Below are positions 51,682 to 61,256 of a DNA stretch of 64,000 nucleotides, in pieces. A program made the translations under genes and the position numbers. Each line of letters begins with the position of its first letter. Positions within the stretch are counted from its first letter, which is position 1. The DNA is from Actinomycetota bacterium. GTDB lineage: Bacteria; Actinomycetota; Actinomycetes; Actinomycetales; Dermatophilaceae. A model generated the notes under the pieces. That model saw only the letters and a program-made list of their open reading frames with translations, ran no database searches and had not been told where the DNA came from. The DNA lies in assembly GCA_020160805.1 (NCBI GenBank), contig JAIUPO010000017.1:1-64000 (forward strand), given 5' to 3'.

Positions 51682-52086
51682 ATGACGGACCTGCTCGGCA
51701 TCCCCGAAACCTTCCTCCCCGAGGACCCCGCGGCGGCGATGATCGCGGCGGGTGAGGAGCGCCCGGGGCGGGTGGCCGCCGCATACCCCGCCTCCTCGCT
51801 CGCGTGGGCGGTGCTCGCCGAGGCGGCGCTCGACGCCGACCACCCGGTCCAGGCCTACGCGTATGCCCGAACGGGTTACCACCGCGGGCTCGACGCCCTA
51901 CGGCGCGCGGGCTGGCGCGGCCAAGGCCCGATCCCGTGGAGCCATATGCCGAACCAGGGCTTCCTCCGCGCGCTCGCCGCCCTCGCCAAAGCCGCCGGGG
52001 CGATCGAGGAAGAGGACGAGCGGGCCCGGTGCACCGAGTTCCTGCGCGCCTCCTCCGCCGATGCGGCCCGCGAACTTGGCCTTTAG
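51682..52086 (+). CDS. DUF3151 family protein
   Basis: 134 residues; acidic, with repeated alpha-helical segments: LLGIPETFLPEDPAAAMI, SLAWAVLAEAAL, YAYARTGYHRGLDALRRAGWRGQGPIPWSHMPNQGFLRALAALAKAA. This matches the actinobacterial DUF3151 family, often next to fbaA as here. A helical repeat (TPR-like) fold is plausible. No function is known to me. Confidence 0.85.
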   Translation: MTDLLGIPETFLPEDPAAAMIAAGEERPGRVAAAYPASSLAWAVLAEAALDADHPVQAYAYARTGYHRGLDALRRAGWRGQGPIPWSHMPNQGFLRALAALAKAAGAIEEEDERARCTEFLRASSADAARELGL

Positions 52087-52101
52087 ATTTCGGGCCTGCG
52101 G

Positions 52102-52902
52102 ATGACCCCCGACGACCTGCTCGCCACCTTCCACCAGCAGATTCGCCTCGGCGCGGGGGAGGGTTCGCCGCGCAGCACTCGGACCCGCCATGGCCACGTC
52201 TTCCGGATCTTCTCCACCGACCCCGACGATCCGTGGGCGATGGTCGATTGCCCGGAGGGCCTCGGCGACGACCCTAACCACGTGATCGCGGGGGAGCGCG
52301 ACCACTGCGAGGGGCTCGGCATACCCCTGGAGTGGAAGACCTATGCGTATGACGAGCCCGCCGACCTCGGCGAGCGCCTGCTCGCGGCGGGGTTCAGCCG
52401 GGGTGATGACGAGGCGCTGATGCTCGGGGAGCTGAGCGACCTCGCCCACGACGTCCCGCTGCCTGCTGGGGTGACCATCCGGCGCGTCGCCACGCGGGGC
52501 GACCAGCGCCGCATACGCGCGCTCTATGACCTCGTGTGGGAGGGGGCGTGGGGTCGGGCAAGCGCGGATTCCGACGATGACGCCGAGCCGGTGGCGACCG
52601 ATCCCACGGAGTATGCGCTGCTCGCCGAAGGCTCTCCGGATGGCCCTATCTTGTGCGCGGCCCGTCTAAACCTCACTCCCGGAACGGAATTCGCCGGCAT
52701 GTGGGGCGGCTCGACTCATCCCGACTGGCGCCGGCGCGGCCTCTTCCGGGCGATGCTCGCCGAGCGTGCCCGGTGGGCGCTGGCGCAGGGTTATCGGTAT
52801 GCCCGCGTAGACGCCTCCCCCGATTCCGAGCCGATCCTGCGCTCGCTCGGGCTGCACCGGGTCTCGACGACGGTGCCCTTCGACTACCCCGCGAAAGGCT
52901 GA
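52102..52902 (+). CDS. GNAT-family N-acetyltransferase
   Basis: 266 residues from ATG 52102. The C-terminal half has ILCAARLNLTPGTEFAGMWGGSTHPDWRRRGLFRAMLAERARWALAQGY, where the (R/Q)-x-x-G-x-(G/A) acetyl-CoA loop appears as RRRGLFRAML, and DASPDSEPILRSLGL follows. The N-terminal half is a degenerate second GNAT-like domain. The substrate is unknown. It starts 15 bases after DUF3151. Confidence 0.8.
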   Translation: MTPDDLLATFHQQIRLGAGEGSPRSTRTRHGHVFRIFSTDPDDPWAMVDCPEGLGDDPNHVIAGERDHCEGLGIPLEWKTYAYDEPADLGERLLAAGFSRGDDEALMLGELSDLAHDVPLPAGVTIRRVATRGDQRRIRALYDLVWEGAWGRASADSDDDAEPVATDPTEYALLAEGSPDGPILCAARLNLTPGTEFAGMWGGSTHPDWRRRGLFRAMLAERARWALAQGYRYARVDASPDSEPILRSLGLHRVSTTVPFDYPAKG

Positions 52903-52912
52903 TGTCGGCGGG

Positions 52913-53095
52913 CTAGCGGTTGATATTGAGCGGGCGGCGCACGGACCAGCGGGCCAGGAGAATCAGCAGGGCGCCGGCGGGGCACGGCATACAGCCACTC
53001 GACGCTGGCCGGTGCGGACCACTCGGGGTGGCTGGCATGGACGCCCGTCGATCGCGGTCCCCTGCCGGTGCAGCACGAAGGCGTGATCAGGTCGT
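52913..53095 (-). pseudogene. remnant of the C-terminus of a membrane protein
   Basis: Reading the minus strand upstream of TAG 52913-52915 gives AGALLILLARWSVRRPLNINR, a typical membrane-helix plus basic C-terminal tail. Upstream fragments in two other frames, GVHASHPEWSAPASVEWLYAVP and DHAFVLHRQGTAID, look like the same protein. About 60 residues survive with two frameshifts and no start. No family is recognisable. The rest of the 220-base gap shows nothing else besides the ribosome site for the sigma gene. Confidence 0.45.
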
Positions 53096-53123
53096 CTAGT
53101 CACCAACGGAGGTGAGGCGAGGC

Positions 53124-53615
53124 ATGACATTCGAGGCGTATGTCGAGGCACGTGGCGCGGCGCTGCTGAGACTCGCCTACCTGCTCACCGGGCACGCACA
53201 GGATGCCGAGGACCTGGTGCAATCGGCGCTGCTGGATGCCCTCCGGCACTGGCGTCGCGTCGCGGCCTCGGCCTCACCCGATGCCTATGTCAAGAAGATC
53301 CTGGTCAACCGGCACCTGACGAACCGCCGACGCCGTTGGCATGGGGAGCGTCCGACGGATTTCGCCGACCCCGACGCGCCGCACGTGCCCGTTCTGCCGA
53401 GGTCGGACCTCGAGGACCGCGAGACCTTTCACGAGCAGCTCGGCCACCTGCCGCCGCGCGGGCGGGCTGTGCTGGTGCTGCGGTATTACGAGGATCTCGC
53501 GGATGAGCAGATCGCCGAATTGCTGGGCATCGCCGCCTCAAGCGTCCGGGCAACGGCCAGCCGAGCGCTGGCCGCTCTACGCGCGCAGGCAGATACATCG
53601 GAGGAACGACGATGA
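53124..53615 (+). CDS. SigE-family RNA polymerase sigma factor (ECF), second copy
   Basis: 163 residues from ATG 53124; a GTG at 53112 is an alternative start. Region 2: EAYVEARGAALLRLAYLLTGHAQDAEDLVQSALLDALRHW; region 4: LPPRGRAVLVLRYYEDLADEQIAELLGIAASSVRATASRALAAL. It is the same subfamily as 10319-10831, with the same kind of follow-on gene overlapping by ATGA. Signal and regulon unknown. Confidence 0.87.
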   Translation: MTFEAYVEARGAALLRLAYLLTGHAQDAEDLVQSALLDALRHWRRVAASASPDAYVKKILVNRHLTNRRRRWHGERPTDFADPDAPHVPVLPRSDLEDRETFHEQLGHLPPRGRAVLVLRYYEDLADEQIAELLGIAASSVRATASRALAALRAQADTSEERR

Positions 53616-54679
53616 ACGATTCGGATGAGTACCGGATTCGCAGTGCGCTCCTGGCCGAGGCCGCGCAGGCCCCTGCACCGGACGGTTTGCTGGAGCGGGT
53701 CCAGGGGGCGGCTCGCGCTCGCCGTCGCCGGGTGCTGGGGGTATGGAGTGCGGCAGTCGCGTGCGTAGGGATCGTCGTGGCGTCGGTCGCGCTACGGGGT
53801 GTCACCGGCCCCACCGCGCGGCCAGCCGCCCCGGGCGATGGGCCGACGACGGTGGCGGCAGCTCCGGCATACATCTCATGCGGCACAGGGGTCGACGTCG
53901 GCGAGCCCCTGCCCCAAGATCTTCCGCAGCCGAAGGGGGCCTATCTCTGCGCTTGGGGGCAGCGCACGTATCCAGGGGAGGGGACCTGGGAAGTCGTGGA
54001 GCTGCGCCGGGTGACGGGTGGCCTATCCGAAGTCTTGGCTGCATTCTCGGTAGTCGAGCGCGTCACGCCGGCACCACCCACGGGCTGCCCGTATGACGGC
54101 GTCACGGGACCTCCCACCGTCATCCTCGATCTGGGCGACCATGCGGTCCTGGTGAGCCCGCGGTGGGGCGAGACGTGCAATCGGTATGTGGACTCGATTC
54201 GGGCTGTTGAGGCGATGGTGACCGAGGTGGTGTCGACCACGCGGGTGGGACAAATCGCGAGCCCGATGGCGGCGGCATCCGGGTGCCAAATGGCATACAA
54301 GAACGTTCTTGCGATGGAACCGTCGAAGGATGTTCCGGCCCTCCTTCAGATTGCCGCCCAGACCGGCCCGGTGACGGTGTGCGCGTATGACGGGAGCGAT
54401 AGCAGCGAGCCGCCCCGGCTCGACGGGGCCGTCGTGCTCTTTCCGCGCGAGGTCGAGTTGCTACGCGCCGAGGTGGCCTTGGCCCGCCGGGACACCTTCT
54501 GCCGGGGAAACGAGCACTCGCTCTTTGCGATCGTCACCGGTTCCGATCCCGTGGGCTTCTCGCTCGCGGTGGCGCTGGACGGGTGCGCGGTGGGCGACTG
54601 GGGCAAGGTCTATCGCGGCAGTGATCGGCTGCGCGCCATCCTCAGCGACGCCCTCGCTGAGCATCCCGTGCGTCCCTGA
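53612..54679 (+). CDS. membrane-anchored protein paired with the sigma factor
   Basis: 355 residues from ATG 53612 (GGAGGA upstream), overlapping the sigma stop. Residues 1-45 are cytoplasmic (SALLAEAAQAPAPDGLLERVQGAARARRRR), then one helix VLGVWSAAVACVGIVVASVAL, then a ~280-residue outer domain with several Cys (ISCGTGVDV, TGCPYDGV, ASGCQMAYK, VTVCAYDG, DTFCRGNE, DGCAVGDW), which could form disulfides. This architecture fits an anti-sigma-type regulator without a zinc motif, but no family match is claimed. The broken gene at 9134-10322 is its positional counterpart. Confidence 0.75.
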   Translation: MNDSDEYRIRSALLAEAAQAPAPDGLLERVQGAARARRRRVLGVWSAAVACVGIVVASVALRGVTGPTARPAAPGDGPTTVAAAPAYISCGTGVDVGEPLPQDLPQPKGAYLCAWGQRTYPGEGTWEVVELRRVTGGLSEVLAAFSVVERVTPAPPTGCPYDGVTGPPTVILDLGDHAVLVSPRWGETCNRYVDSIRAVEAMVTEVVSTTRVGQIASPMAAASGCQMAYKNVLAMEPSKDVPALLQIAAQTGPVTVCAYDGSDSSEPPRLDGAVVLFPREVELLRAEVALARRDTFCRGNEHSLFAIVTGSDPVGFSLAVALDGCAVGDWGKVYRGSDRLRAILSDALAEHPVRP

Positions 54680-54707
54680 CGCGCATTTCTCGCCCACTGT
54701 GGGAGAG

Positions 54708-54777
54708 AACCTGGGCATACGCAACGGATCATTTCCGTTGCGTATGTCCATGTTCCGGCAATGGGCGGGAATGTGCG
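54708..54777. repeat. 70-bp hairpin element, copy 2 (inverted)
   Basis: The reverse complement of this segment matches 51571-51640: the stem (54708-54728 / 54734-54754; 19 of 21 pairs) and the flank 54755-54777, whose complement again begins CGCACATTCCCGCCCATTGC. Only one base differs in the 23-base flank. It sits between the sigma-partner gene and purA. A small adjoining hairpin CCCAC-T-GTGGG is at 54693-54703. Confidence 0.9.
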
Positions 54778-54832
54778 CGAGGGCGGGGGCGGCTAGCCTT
54801 TCGTCGGTTGACCCACCGACGAAGGGGAGTAG

Positions 54833-56122
<1,290 letters not shown>

Positions 56123-56124
56123 CG

Positions 56125-56496
56125 TCAGCGAATCACGAGGGCCAGCGCCTCGTGCGCTTCCTCGGCGCCGAAGCCGAGAGAGCGGGCGGTGTCGGCATAC
56201 GCCCTGGCCGCCGACTCCAACCGATGTCGGGCCAGCCGCGCTGGCGGGACATGCAAGGCTGCGACGGTCGTTCCGCCGCCGCGGCGGGTCTCGACGAGCT
56301 TGGCCGCTTCGAGTTCCTGATAGGTCCGCGCGACCGTGCCATTGGCGAGCCCGAGGTCCTTGGCCAGTTGGCGCACCGGCGGAAGTCGTTGTCCCGCAAC
56401 GAGTTGCCCTGTCTCGATCATGGTCGCCAGCTGTCGGCGCAACTGCTCATAAGGCGGCGTCGGATCGCTGAGGTCGATGGCGATATCGGCGCTCAT
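56125..56496 (-). CDS. GntR-family regulator, YtrA-like
   Basis: 123 residues from ATG 56496. The winged helix reads PPYEQLRRQLATMIETGQLVAGQRLPPVRQLAKDLGLANGTVARTYQELEAAKLVETRRGGGT, then only a short ~45-residue tail. This small form is the YtrA subfamily, which regulates membrane proteins or ABC transporters encoded beside it. It overlaps the upstream membrane-protein gene by 4 bases (second gene in the operon). Twin palindromes upstream of that operon are its likely operators. Confidence 0.87.
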   Translation of the reverse strand: MSADIAIDLSDPTPPYEQLRRQLATMIETGQLVAGQRLPPVRQLAKDLGLANGTVARTYQELEAAKLVETRRGGGTTVAALHVPPARLARHRLESAARAYADTARSLGFGAEEAHEALALVIR

Positions 56497-57428
56497 CGAG
56501 ATGCCCGGACGCTGGCCATCGTGTCGGACGATGCCTTGTCGACCTTGCGGGGAAGCAGGACGTTTGCGAGCAGGACAGCCGCGACGACGAGGCTGATCAG
56601 GCCAGCAACGACCAGCATTCCCGCAAAGAAGTCGCCGCCGCTGAGGCAATCGTTGCTGGTGAGTGCAGTGGCCATGACGAAGGCGATCGGCGCCGCCGTG
56701 CCATATGCCGTAGCCCCCACGGCGCTCACCACGCGGCTCATCGCGTCGCGTCGCAGGCCGGTGTCGTATGCCGTGTGGCCGGCATCCGGATTCGCCCGGT
56801 CCCGGATTGCTCGGCCGGCGACAACGGCGCTGCAAATGGTGGCGATCATGGCGAGGGCGGCGGGGATGGCATAGAAGCTTCCGGGGTAAGGGCCATTGGT
56901 ATTGGTCTGCATCGTCGACTCGCCCCCGGGCAGGTCGAAGAGGCAGGAGGCCGTCAGGGCTCGTCCGGCCCGGCCCATGTCGTCCGGCGAAGCGGTCAGC
57001 ACTCCCACGAGCAGCAGCGTGCCGAGCAGGACGACACCCAGGCTGGCAATCCACGTCCGCACGCGAGGGAGTAAGTCCGCGATCGTGCGGGTCAGCAGCG
57101 TGGCCGTCCGTCGCTCAGCCTTGGGCCGGCGAATCGTCAACTCGCCCAGCATGATGGCGAGCAAGACCGCACAGCCGGCGATTGCGGGTGCCGACATCGC
57201 GAGGCGCCCGAGCCCGACCTGCTGCGCGTTCAGCGCACCGATCGCCAGGGTCGCGCCCACCGCGATGCCGATCCAGCGCCATAGTGTCGTCCATTGCTCG
57301 ACCGCGGCCAGGTCGGCTCCCGCCGCTTCGGCGCGCAGGCCGCGCGCGCTCACGAGGCGAATGACGGCCACGACCAGAACGGCCAGGAGAGCGAGACCGA
57401 TGAAAGGGAATAGGAGTTGGACTGACAT
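56493..57428 (-). CDS. multi-helix membrane protein linked to GntR regulator
   Basis: 311 residues from ATG 57428. Six to seven hydrophobic helices: LLFPFIGLALLAVLVVAVIRL, WIGIAVGATLAIGAL, APAIAGCAVLLAIMLGEL, WIASLGVVLLGTLLLVGVL, GSFYAIPAALAMIATICSAVVAG, AAPIAFVMATAL and MLVVAGLISLVVAAVLLANVLL. A soluble loop with ELTIRRPKAERRTATLLTRTIADLLPR is charged. No family is claimed; it resembles membrane proteins found beside YtrA-type regulators. No ATPase is nearby, so a transporter role is not established. Confidence 0.75.
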   Translation of the reverse strand: MSVQLLFPFIGLALLAVLVVAVIRLVSARGLRAEAAGADLAAVEQWTTLWRWIGIAVGATLAIGALNAQQVGLGRLAMSAPAIAGCAVLLAIMLGELTIRRPKAERRTATLLTRTIADLLPRVRTWIASLGVVLLGTLLLVGVLTASPDDMGRAGRALTASCLFDLPGGESTMQTNTNGPYPGSFYAIPAALAMIATICSAVVAGRAIRDRANPDAGHTAYDTGLRRDAMSRVVSAVGATAYGTAAPIAFVMATALTSNDCLSGGDFFAGMLVVAGLISLVVAAVLLANVLLPRKVDKASSDTMASVRASR

Positions 57429-57441
57429 GCGACGGCTCCGT

Positions 57442-57510
57442 CTTGTATCGTTGAACTGATACAAGGAAGCATGGACGCCGAGAGAGCTTGTGTCAAGTAG
57501 TTGATACAAG
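57442..57510. promoter_or_regulatory. twin palindromic operators for the GntR operon
   Basis: Site 1: CTTGTATC-N8-GATACAAG (57442-57465), a perfect palindrome. Site 2: CTTGTGTC-N8-GATACAAG (57487-57510), one arm mismatch. Centres are 45 bases apart. Both lie directly upstream of the membrane-protein/GntR operon start (57428), and site 1 is close enough to block the ribosome-site or promoter region. Binding by the operon's own GntR protein is inference. Confidence 0.85.
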
Positions 57511-57537
57511 TTTTGTAATGGGTTACCCCGGACGAGA

Positions 57538-59772
57538 TCAGACCCGGCGCAGCACCGTCATTCGGTGCGCCGCGCGCGTGAGTGCGACATAGAGCACCCG
57601 CACCCCACCCGGGGCTTCATCGATGATGGCCTCGGGATCGACGACGATCGTCGCGTCCCACTCCAGGCCCTTGGTCGACATGGGGTCGATGACGATGACG
57701 CGGCCGTCGAGGGCGCCGTCCAGCGGGGCCAGCCGATCGGCATACCGCATGGGCGTGATGATGGCGATGGAGCCCGCGACCTGCTCGCCCAAGACGTCCA
57801 GGGCATCGCGGACTGAGACGAAAGTGTCCAGTGACAGCGGAGCCTCGGTCGGTGCAATACCCGTCTCGCGCACCGCATTCGGGATGTCCGCATCCGGCAC
57901 GAGGGGGAGTATGACGTCCCGCGCGTAGTCAAAGATCTCGCGGGCGTTGCGATAGTTGGTGTCGAGGTGGAAGAGCCGGCGCGGCTGCGAGCCGAAGGCC
58001 TCCTCACGCGCGGCTACCGCTTCGGCAGCGTCGGTCCAGGAGGCCTGCGCGGCATCACCGACGACCGTCCAAGAGGCGTATTCAGCTCGGCGGCCGATCA
58101 TCCGCCATTGCATGGGCGAGAGGTCCTGCGCCTCGTCAACCAGCACGTGGGCGTACTCGGCCGGTTTCCCAATTTGCCCGCGTAGCAAGGCTTCTCGAGG
58201 GTCTCCAGGGGCGACTGCGGCGCCCGTTCGCATGGAGAGCGGACCGCCGAGACGCGCCCCATCCGGGCCCAATCGATCGTCCAATTCGTCGATCTCGTAG
58301 AACCCACGATCCTCGTCTTGACCCTCTTGAACTGGGCCGACATGAGCGGACAGGGCATCGATCAGGGCAACATCGGCCACCGTCCATTGACCGCACGCCA
58401 AGGCATCGCGCATCGACTGCGCGAAGGCCGCCAACTCGCCGTCAGTGAACACTCCACGACCATGGCGGTACGCCAGATCCGTGTCCGCGAGCCACAGCAA
58501 GACCTCGCGCGGATCGACTTGCGGCCACCACGCCTCCAGGAAGTCATCGACCGCCATCGACTGCTCGAAGGCCTCGAAAAAGTCCGCGCGTTCGCCAATC
58601 CGATGGGTGGCCCACGCGGCTTCCGCGAGCATGGTGCGGACGGCCTTCGCGGCCGCATTGCGGGCGTGTCCACGCAAGGCGCGGCGCCGAATGTCATCCA
58701 GCACATGGACATTCAGGTTGATGGCCTGGCCGCCAACAAAGGCCCGGAAGCTCTCGGGTGCGCCAGGAACCCGCCCGCCGGCGGCGCGTTCCAACAGTCG
58801 ACGCACGCGCAAGGTGCCCTTGATGGCCGACACCTCGGGGCGATCGAGTCGGCCCGTCGACACGGCGTCGACGACATCACCGAGTGAGCGCAGCGTGACC
58901 GAGTCCTCGCCGAGCGAGGGCAGGACGCGCTCGATGTATGCGGTGTACGCACTCGAGGGACCGATGACGAGGACTCCTCCGGCCTCATACCGCCGCCGCT
59001 CGTTGTAGAGCAGGTATGCCGCCCGGTGCAGCGCCACGACCGTCTTGCCCGTGCCGGGGCCACCGGTGATCTCGGTGACGCCGCGGCCAGGGGCGCGGAT
59101 CGCCTCGTCCTGGTGCCGCTGAATTGTCGCGACGATATCGCGCATCCGCGACCCGCGCGTGCGCGTCAGAGCGGCCATGAGCGCGCCATCGCCCGTGATC
59201 ACCAAGTCGTCGGGGGCCGACGGCGCCATGAGATCGTCTTCAACACCGATGACCCGAGAACCACTGCTGCGCAATACTCTTCGCCGGATGACGCCCATCG
59301 GCTCCACCGGAGTGGCGCGATAAAAGGCCGATGCCGCGGGGGCGCGCCAATCCACAACGAGCGGTTCGTAGTCCTCATCGCGCACGCCGAGACGGCCGAT
59401 ATAGCGCACTTCCCGATCCGCGTCGAGCCACCACTCGTCGGGCAGGTCGGCTGCGGGCGTGCCGCGATTGGCGCCAAGATCCACCATGTCGAGTCGGCCG
59501 AAGACGAGGCCTTCGTATTGCTGATCAAGGGTGGCCTGGCGGCGAGCGGCGTTGAAGACCAGCGCATCGCGTTCGAACAGGCCGGTGATCTCCTCGTCGC
59601 GGATGTCGCCGCGCCGGTCGGTGCGGCCGCGCGACATCCCGTCTGCGGCAACGAGACTCGCGCGGTCACTGGCGCGGCTCAACTCGGCATACACGCGGTC
59701 CACGTGCGCTTGCTCATGGGTGATTTCCCGGGCGACCACATCGGCAGTCGACGCAGGGGAGGGGTTGCTCAC
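57538..59772 (-). CDS. helD: HelD-like UvrD/Rep-type helicase
   Basis: 744 residues from GTG 59772. The N-terminal ~80 residues are a charged coiled coil (THEQAHVDRVYAELSRASDRA). Residues 100-200 contain the WWLDADREVRYIGRLGVRDEDYEPLVVDWRAPAASAFYRAT segment typical of HelD. Helicase motifs follow: GGPGTGKTVVALHRAAYLLY (I), VLVDEAQDLSPMQW (II), VVGDAAQASW (III), STKGLEWDATIV (V) and YVALTRAAH (VI). HelD and the actinobacterial HelR recycle RNA polymerase from stalled complexes, and HelR variants lower rifamycin sensitivity; which applies is unknown. Confidence 0.88.
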   Translation of the reverse strand: MSNPSPASTADVVAREITHEQAHVDRVYAELSRASDRASLVAADGMSRGRTDRRGDIRDEEITGLFERDALVFNAARRQATLDQQYEGLVFGRLDMVDLGANRGTPAADLPDEWWLDADREVRYIGRLGVRDEDYEPLVVDWRAPAASAFYRATPVEPMGVIRRRVLRSSGSRVIGVEDDLMAPSAPDDLVITGDGALMAALTRTRGSRMRDIVATIQRHQDEAIRAPGRGVTEITGGPGTGKTVVALHRAAYLLYNERRRYEAGGVLVIGPSSAYTAYIERVLPSLGEDSVTLRSLGDVVDAVSTGRLDRPEVSAIKGTLRVRRLLERAAGGRVPGAPESFRAFVGGQAINLNVHVLDDIRRRALRGHARNAAAKAVRTMLAEAAWATHRIGERADFFEAFEQSMAVDDFLEAWWPQVDPREVLLWLADTDLAYRHGRGVFTDGELAAFAQSMRDALACGQWTVADVALIDALSAHVGPVQEGQDEDRGFYEIDELDDRLGPDGARLGGPLSMRTGAAVAPGDPREALLRGQIGKPAEYAHVLVDEAQDLSPMQWRMIGRRAEYASWTVVGDAAQASWTDAAEAVAAREEAFGSQPRRLFHLDTNYRNAREIFDYARDVILPLVPDADIPNAVRETGIAPTEAPLSLDTFVSVRDALDVLGEQVAGSIAIITPMRYADRLAPLDGALDGRVIVIDPMSTKGLEWDATIVVDPEAIIDEAPGGVRVLYVALTRAAHRMTVLRRV

Positions 59773-59823
59773 GACGAACTCTCGATCGGGCGGGGAAAGC
59801 TGCGAACGTAAAAGTCTAGGACC

Positions 59824-60879
59824 TCACACGAGCCCCTGGCGCGCGGCCTCGACGCCCGCCTGGAAGCGCGTCTCGGCCCCGAGGGAATCCATCAGGTGGC
59901 GGACGCGCCGCTCGACGGTGCGATGGGAGATCCCGAGGCGGCGCGTGATCGTCGAGTCGGTCGCGCCGCTGGCCATCAACTTCAGAATGACCGCATCGCG
60001 ACTCGCCGTCCCGCCGGCATCTCGGTCCATTTCCGTGGCCATCGGCACGGCGAGGGCCCAGAGGGTGTTCATGATGCGCACGAGGGCGGTGACGAAGGCC
60101 TTGTTGCGGACGAGTAGGGAGCCGTGACCGCTGGGATCAATATTGCTGAACTCGACCACGGCTGCTGATTCGTCGACGATGACTGTTGAGAAATGGACCG
60201 GTCCCATCAGCCGGACCTCCTCACCACCGATGATTCGCTCCCGAAGCGCATCGAGGGTCCCCGGGGTGTCGAGCACCGCGTGGTCATAGATGGCCCGGAT
60301 GTCGATCGCCTCTCCCCGGGCGTTCCGGAAGAGCTCCTTGTGCGAGTTGTATGGGTCGAGGAGCAGCTGGCGGGTCCGGCGCGAGTCCGCGCGGATGCAG
60401 AGAATCTCCTTGTTGGCGGCGGCCGTGATCGTCGCCGTCGCCGACGCGATATCCGCCAAGCTGCCGATATCGCGGTTGCCGGCGTCTGCGGACTGCACCT
60501 GCCGGGCGGCGGCATACACCTGATGCAACTCGCTGGCCGTGGCGCGCCAGGCGCGCGCTCGTCGCTCGGTGTCGGCGGCCCACGCCGGCAGAGCGATATC
60601 CGGGGCCGGGACCTCCCACGATCCGTCTGGCCCGATGATCACCAAGCCCCGGGTATGCAGCACGAGCGCAGCCTGCTCGACGAGTTGGCGGTCCATGCCT
60701 GAGGCGACGAGGGAGGTGACGCTGGGGTTGGCCTGGCCGATAATCCCCATGTAGACGAAGCTGATCTCTTCCTCGCTGATCGGGAAGCGAGCATCGTCGG
60801 CGCAGCCCTCCGGGCTCCGTGTCTGCACGGGGAGATCTTCCTCGAACTGGCGGGTTTCCGTCAACGGCGGGGAACCCAC
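59824..60879 (-). CDS. LuxR-type (TrmB-like) transcriptional regulator
   Basis: About 352 residues if the GTG at 60879 is the start; the frame is open to 61074 so the N-terminus is uncertain. It has an N-terminal winged-helix-like part (YMGIIGQANPSVTSLVASGMDRQLVEQAALVLHTRGLVI), a long middle domain with a PLD-like or ligand region (EILCIRADSRRTRQLLLDPYN) and a C-terminal LuxR helix-turn-helix (ILKLMASGATDSTITRRLGISHRTVERRVRHLMDSLGAETRFQAG). This architecture is known from actinobacterial LuxR/TrmB-like regulators. An AT-rich stretch just upstream (60885-60930) may hold its promoter. Target unknown. Confidence 0.8.
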   Translation of the reverse strand: MGSPPLTETRQFEEDLPVQTRSPEGCADDARFPISEEEISFVYMGIIGQANPSVTSLVASGMDRQLVEQAALVLHTRGLVIIGPDGSWEVPAPDIALPAWAADTERRARAWRATASELHQVYAAARQVQSADAGNRDIGSLADIASATATITAAANKEILCIRADSRRTRQLLLDPYNSHKELFRNARGEAIDIRAIYDHAVLDTPGTLDALRERIIGGEEVRLMGPVHFSTVIVDESAAVVEFSNIDPSGHGSLLVRNKAFVTALVRIMNTLWALAVPMATEMDRDAGGTASRDAVILKLMASGATDSTITRRLGISHRTVERRVRHLMDSLGAETRFQAGVEAARQGLV

Positions 60880-60989
60880 AGGACTGGGCTTTACTTCTGA
60901 GTAGGTTTTTGTAAAACTTTCATTGGTTGATCCCGCGTCAACCCGCACGCAGAGCGCCGGTTCCCCCCAACCAGTGCGCCACGTGCCCA

Positions 60990-61042
60990 CGGCGCGGCGT
61001 CTCGGGGGAATCCCCCCCCCTGCTCCCCGAGACGCCGCGCCG
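60990..61042. terminator. 18-bp perfect hairpin between LuxR regulator and purD
   Basis: Arms CGGCGCGGCGTCTCGGGG (60990-61007) and CCCCGAGACGCCGCGCCG (61025-61042) pair perfectly around a C-rich 17-base loop. It is the main structure in the 377-base gap 60880-61256, which has no gene. The transcription direction it serves is unclear, since both neighbours point away from it. Confidence 0.75.
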
Positions 61043-61156
61043 TACCTATTTCCTCCGGGTCTTGTGCTCCTCATGGGGAGACGGGTCCGCTCGTACCTCG
61101 CGTCCCCGTCCCGCTCCTAAGCAGAAACCCCGCTCGGCTCGTGTGGTGACCTGGAG

Positions 61157-61200
61157 CGGCTGGGGCGACCCGGCGCGGCGGCTGGGGCGACCCGGCGCGA
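61157..61200. repeat. tandem 22-bp direct repeat, two copies
   Basis: CGGCTGGGGCGACCCGGCGC occurs at 61157 and again at 61179, unit 22 bases, with no more than one or two differences. It lies 57 bases upstream of purD, in the same gene-free gap, likely within its promoter or leader region. Function unknown. Confidence 0.7.
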
Positions 61201-61256
61201 CGGCCGGATGGCGGGCGGGGCGGCGACCTAGCGGATGGGCACATAGGCTTGCGCGC

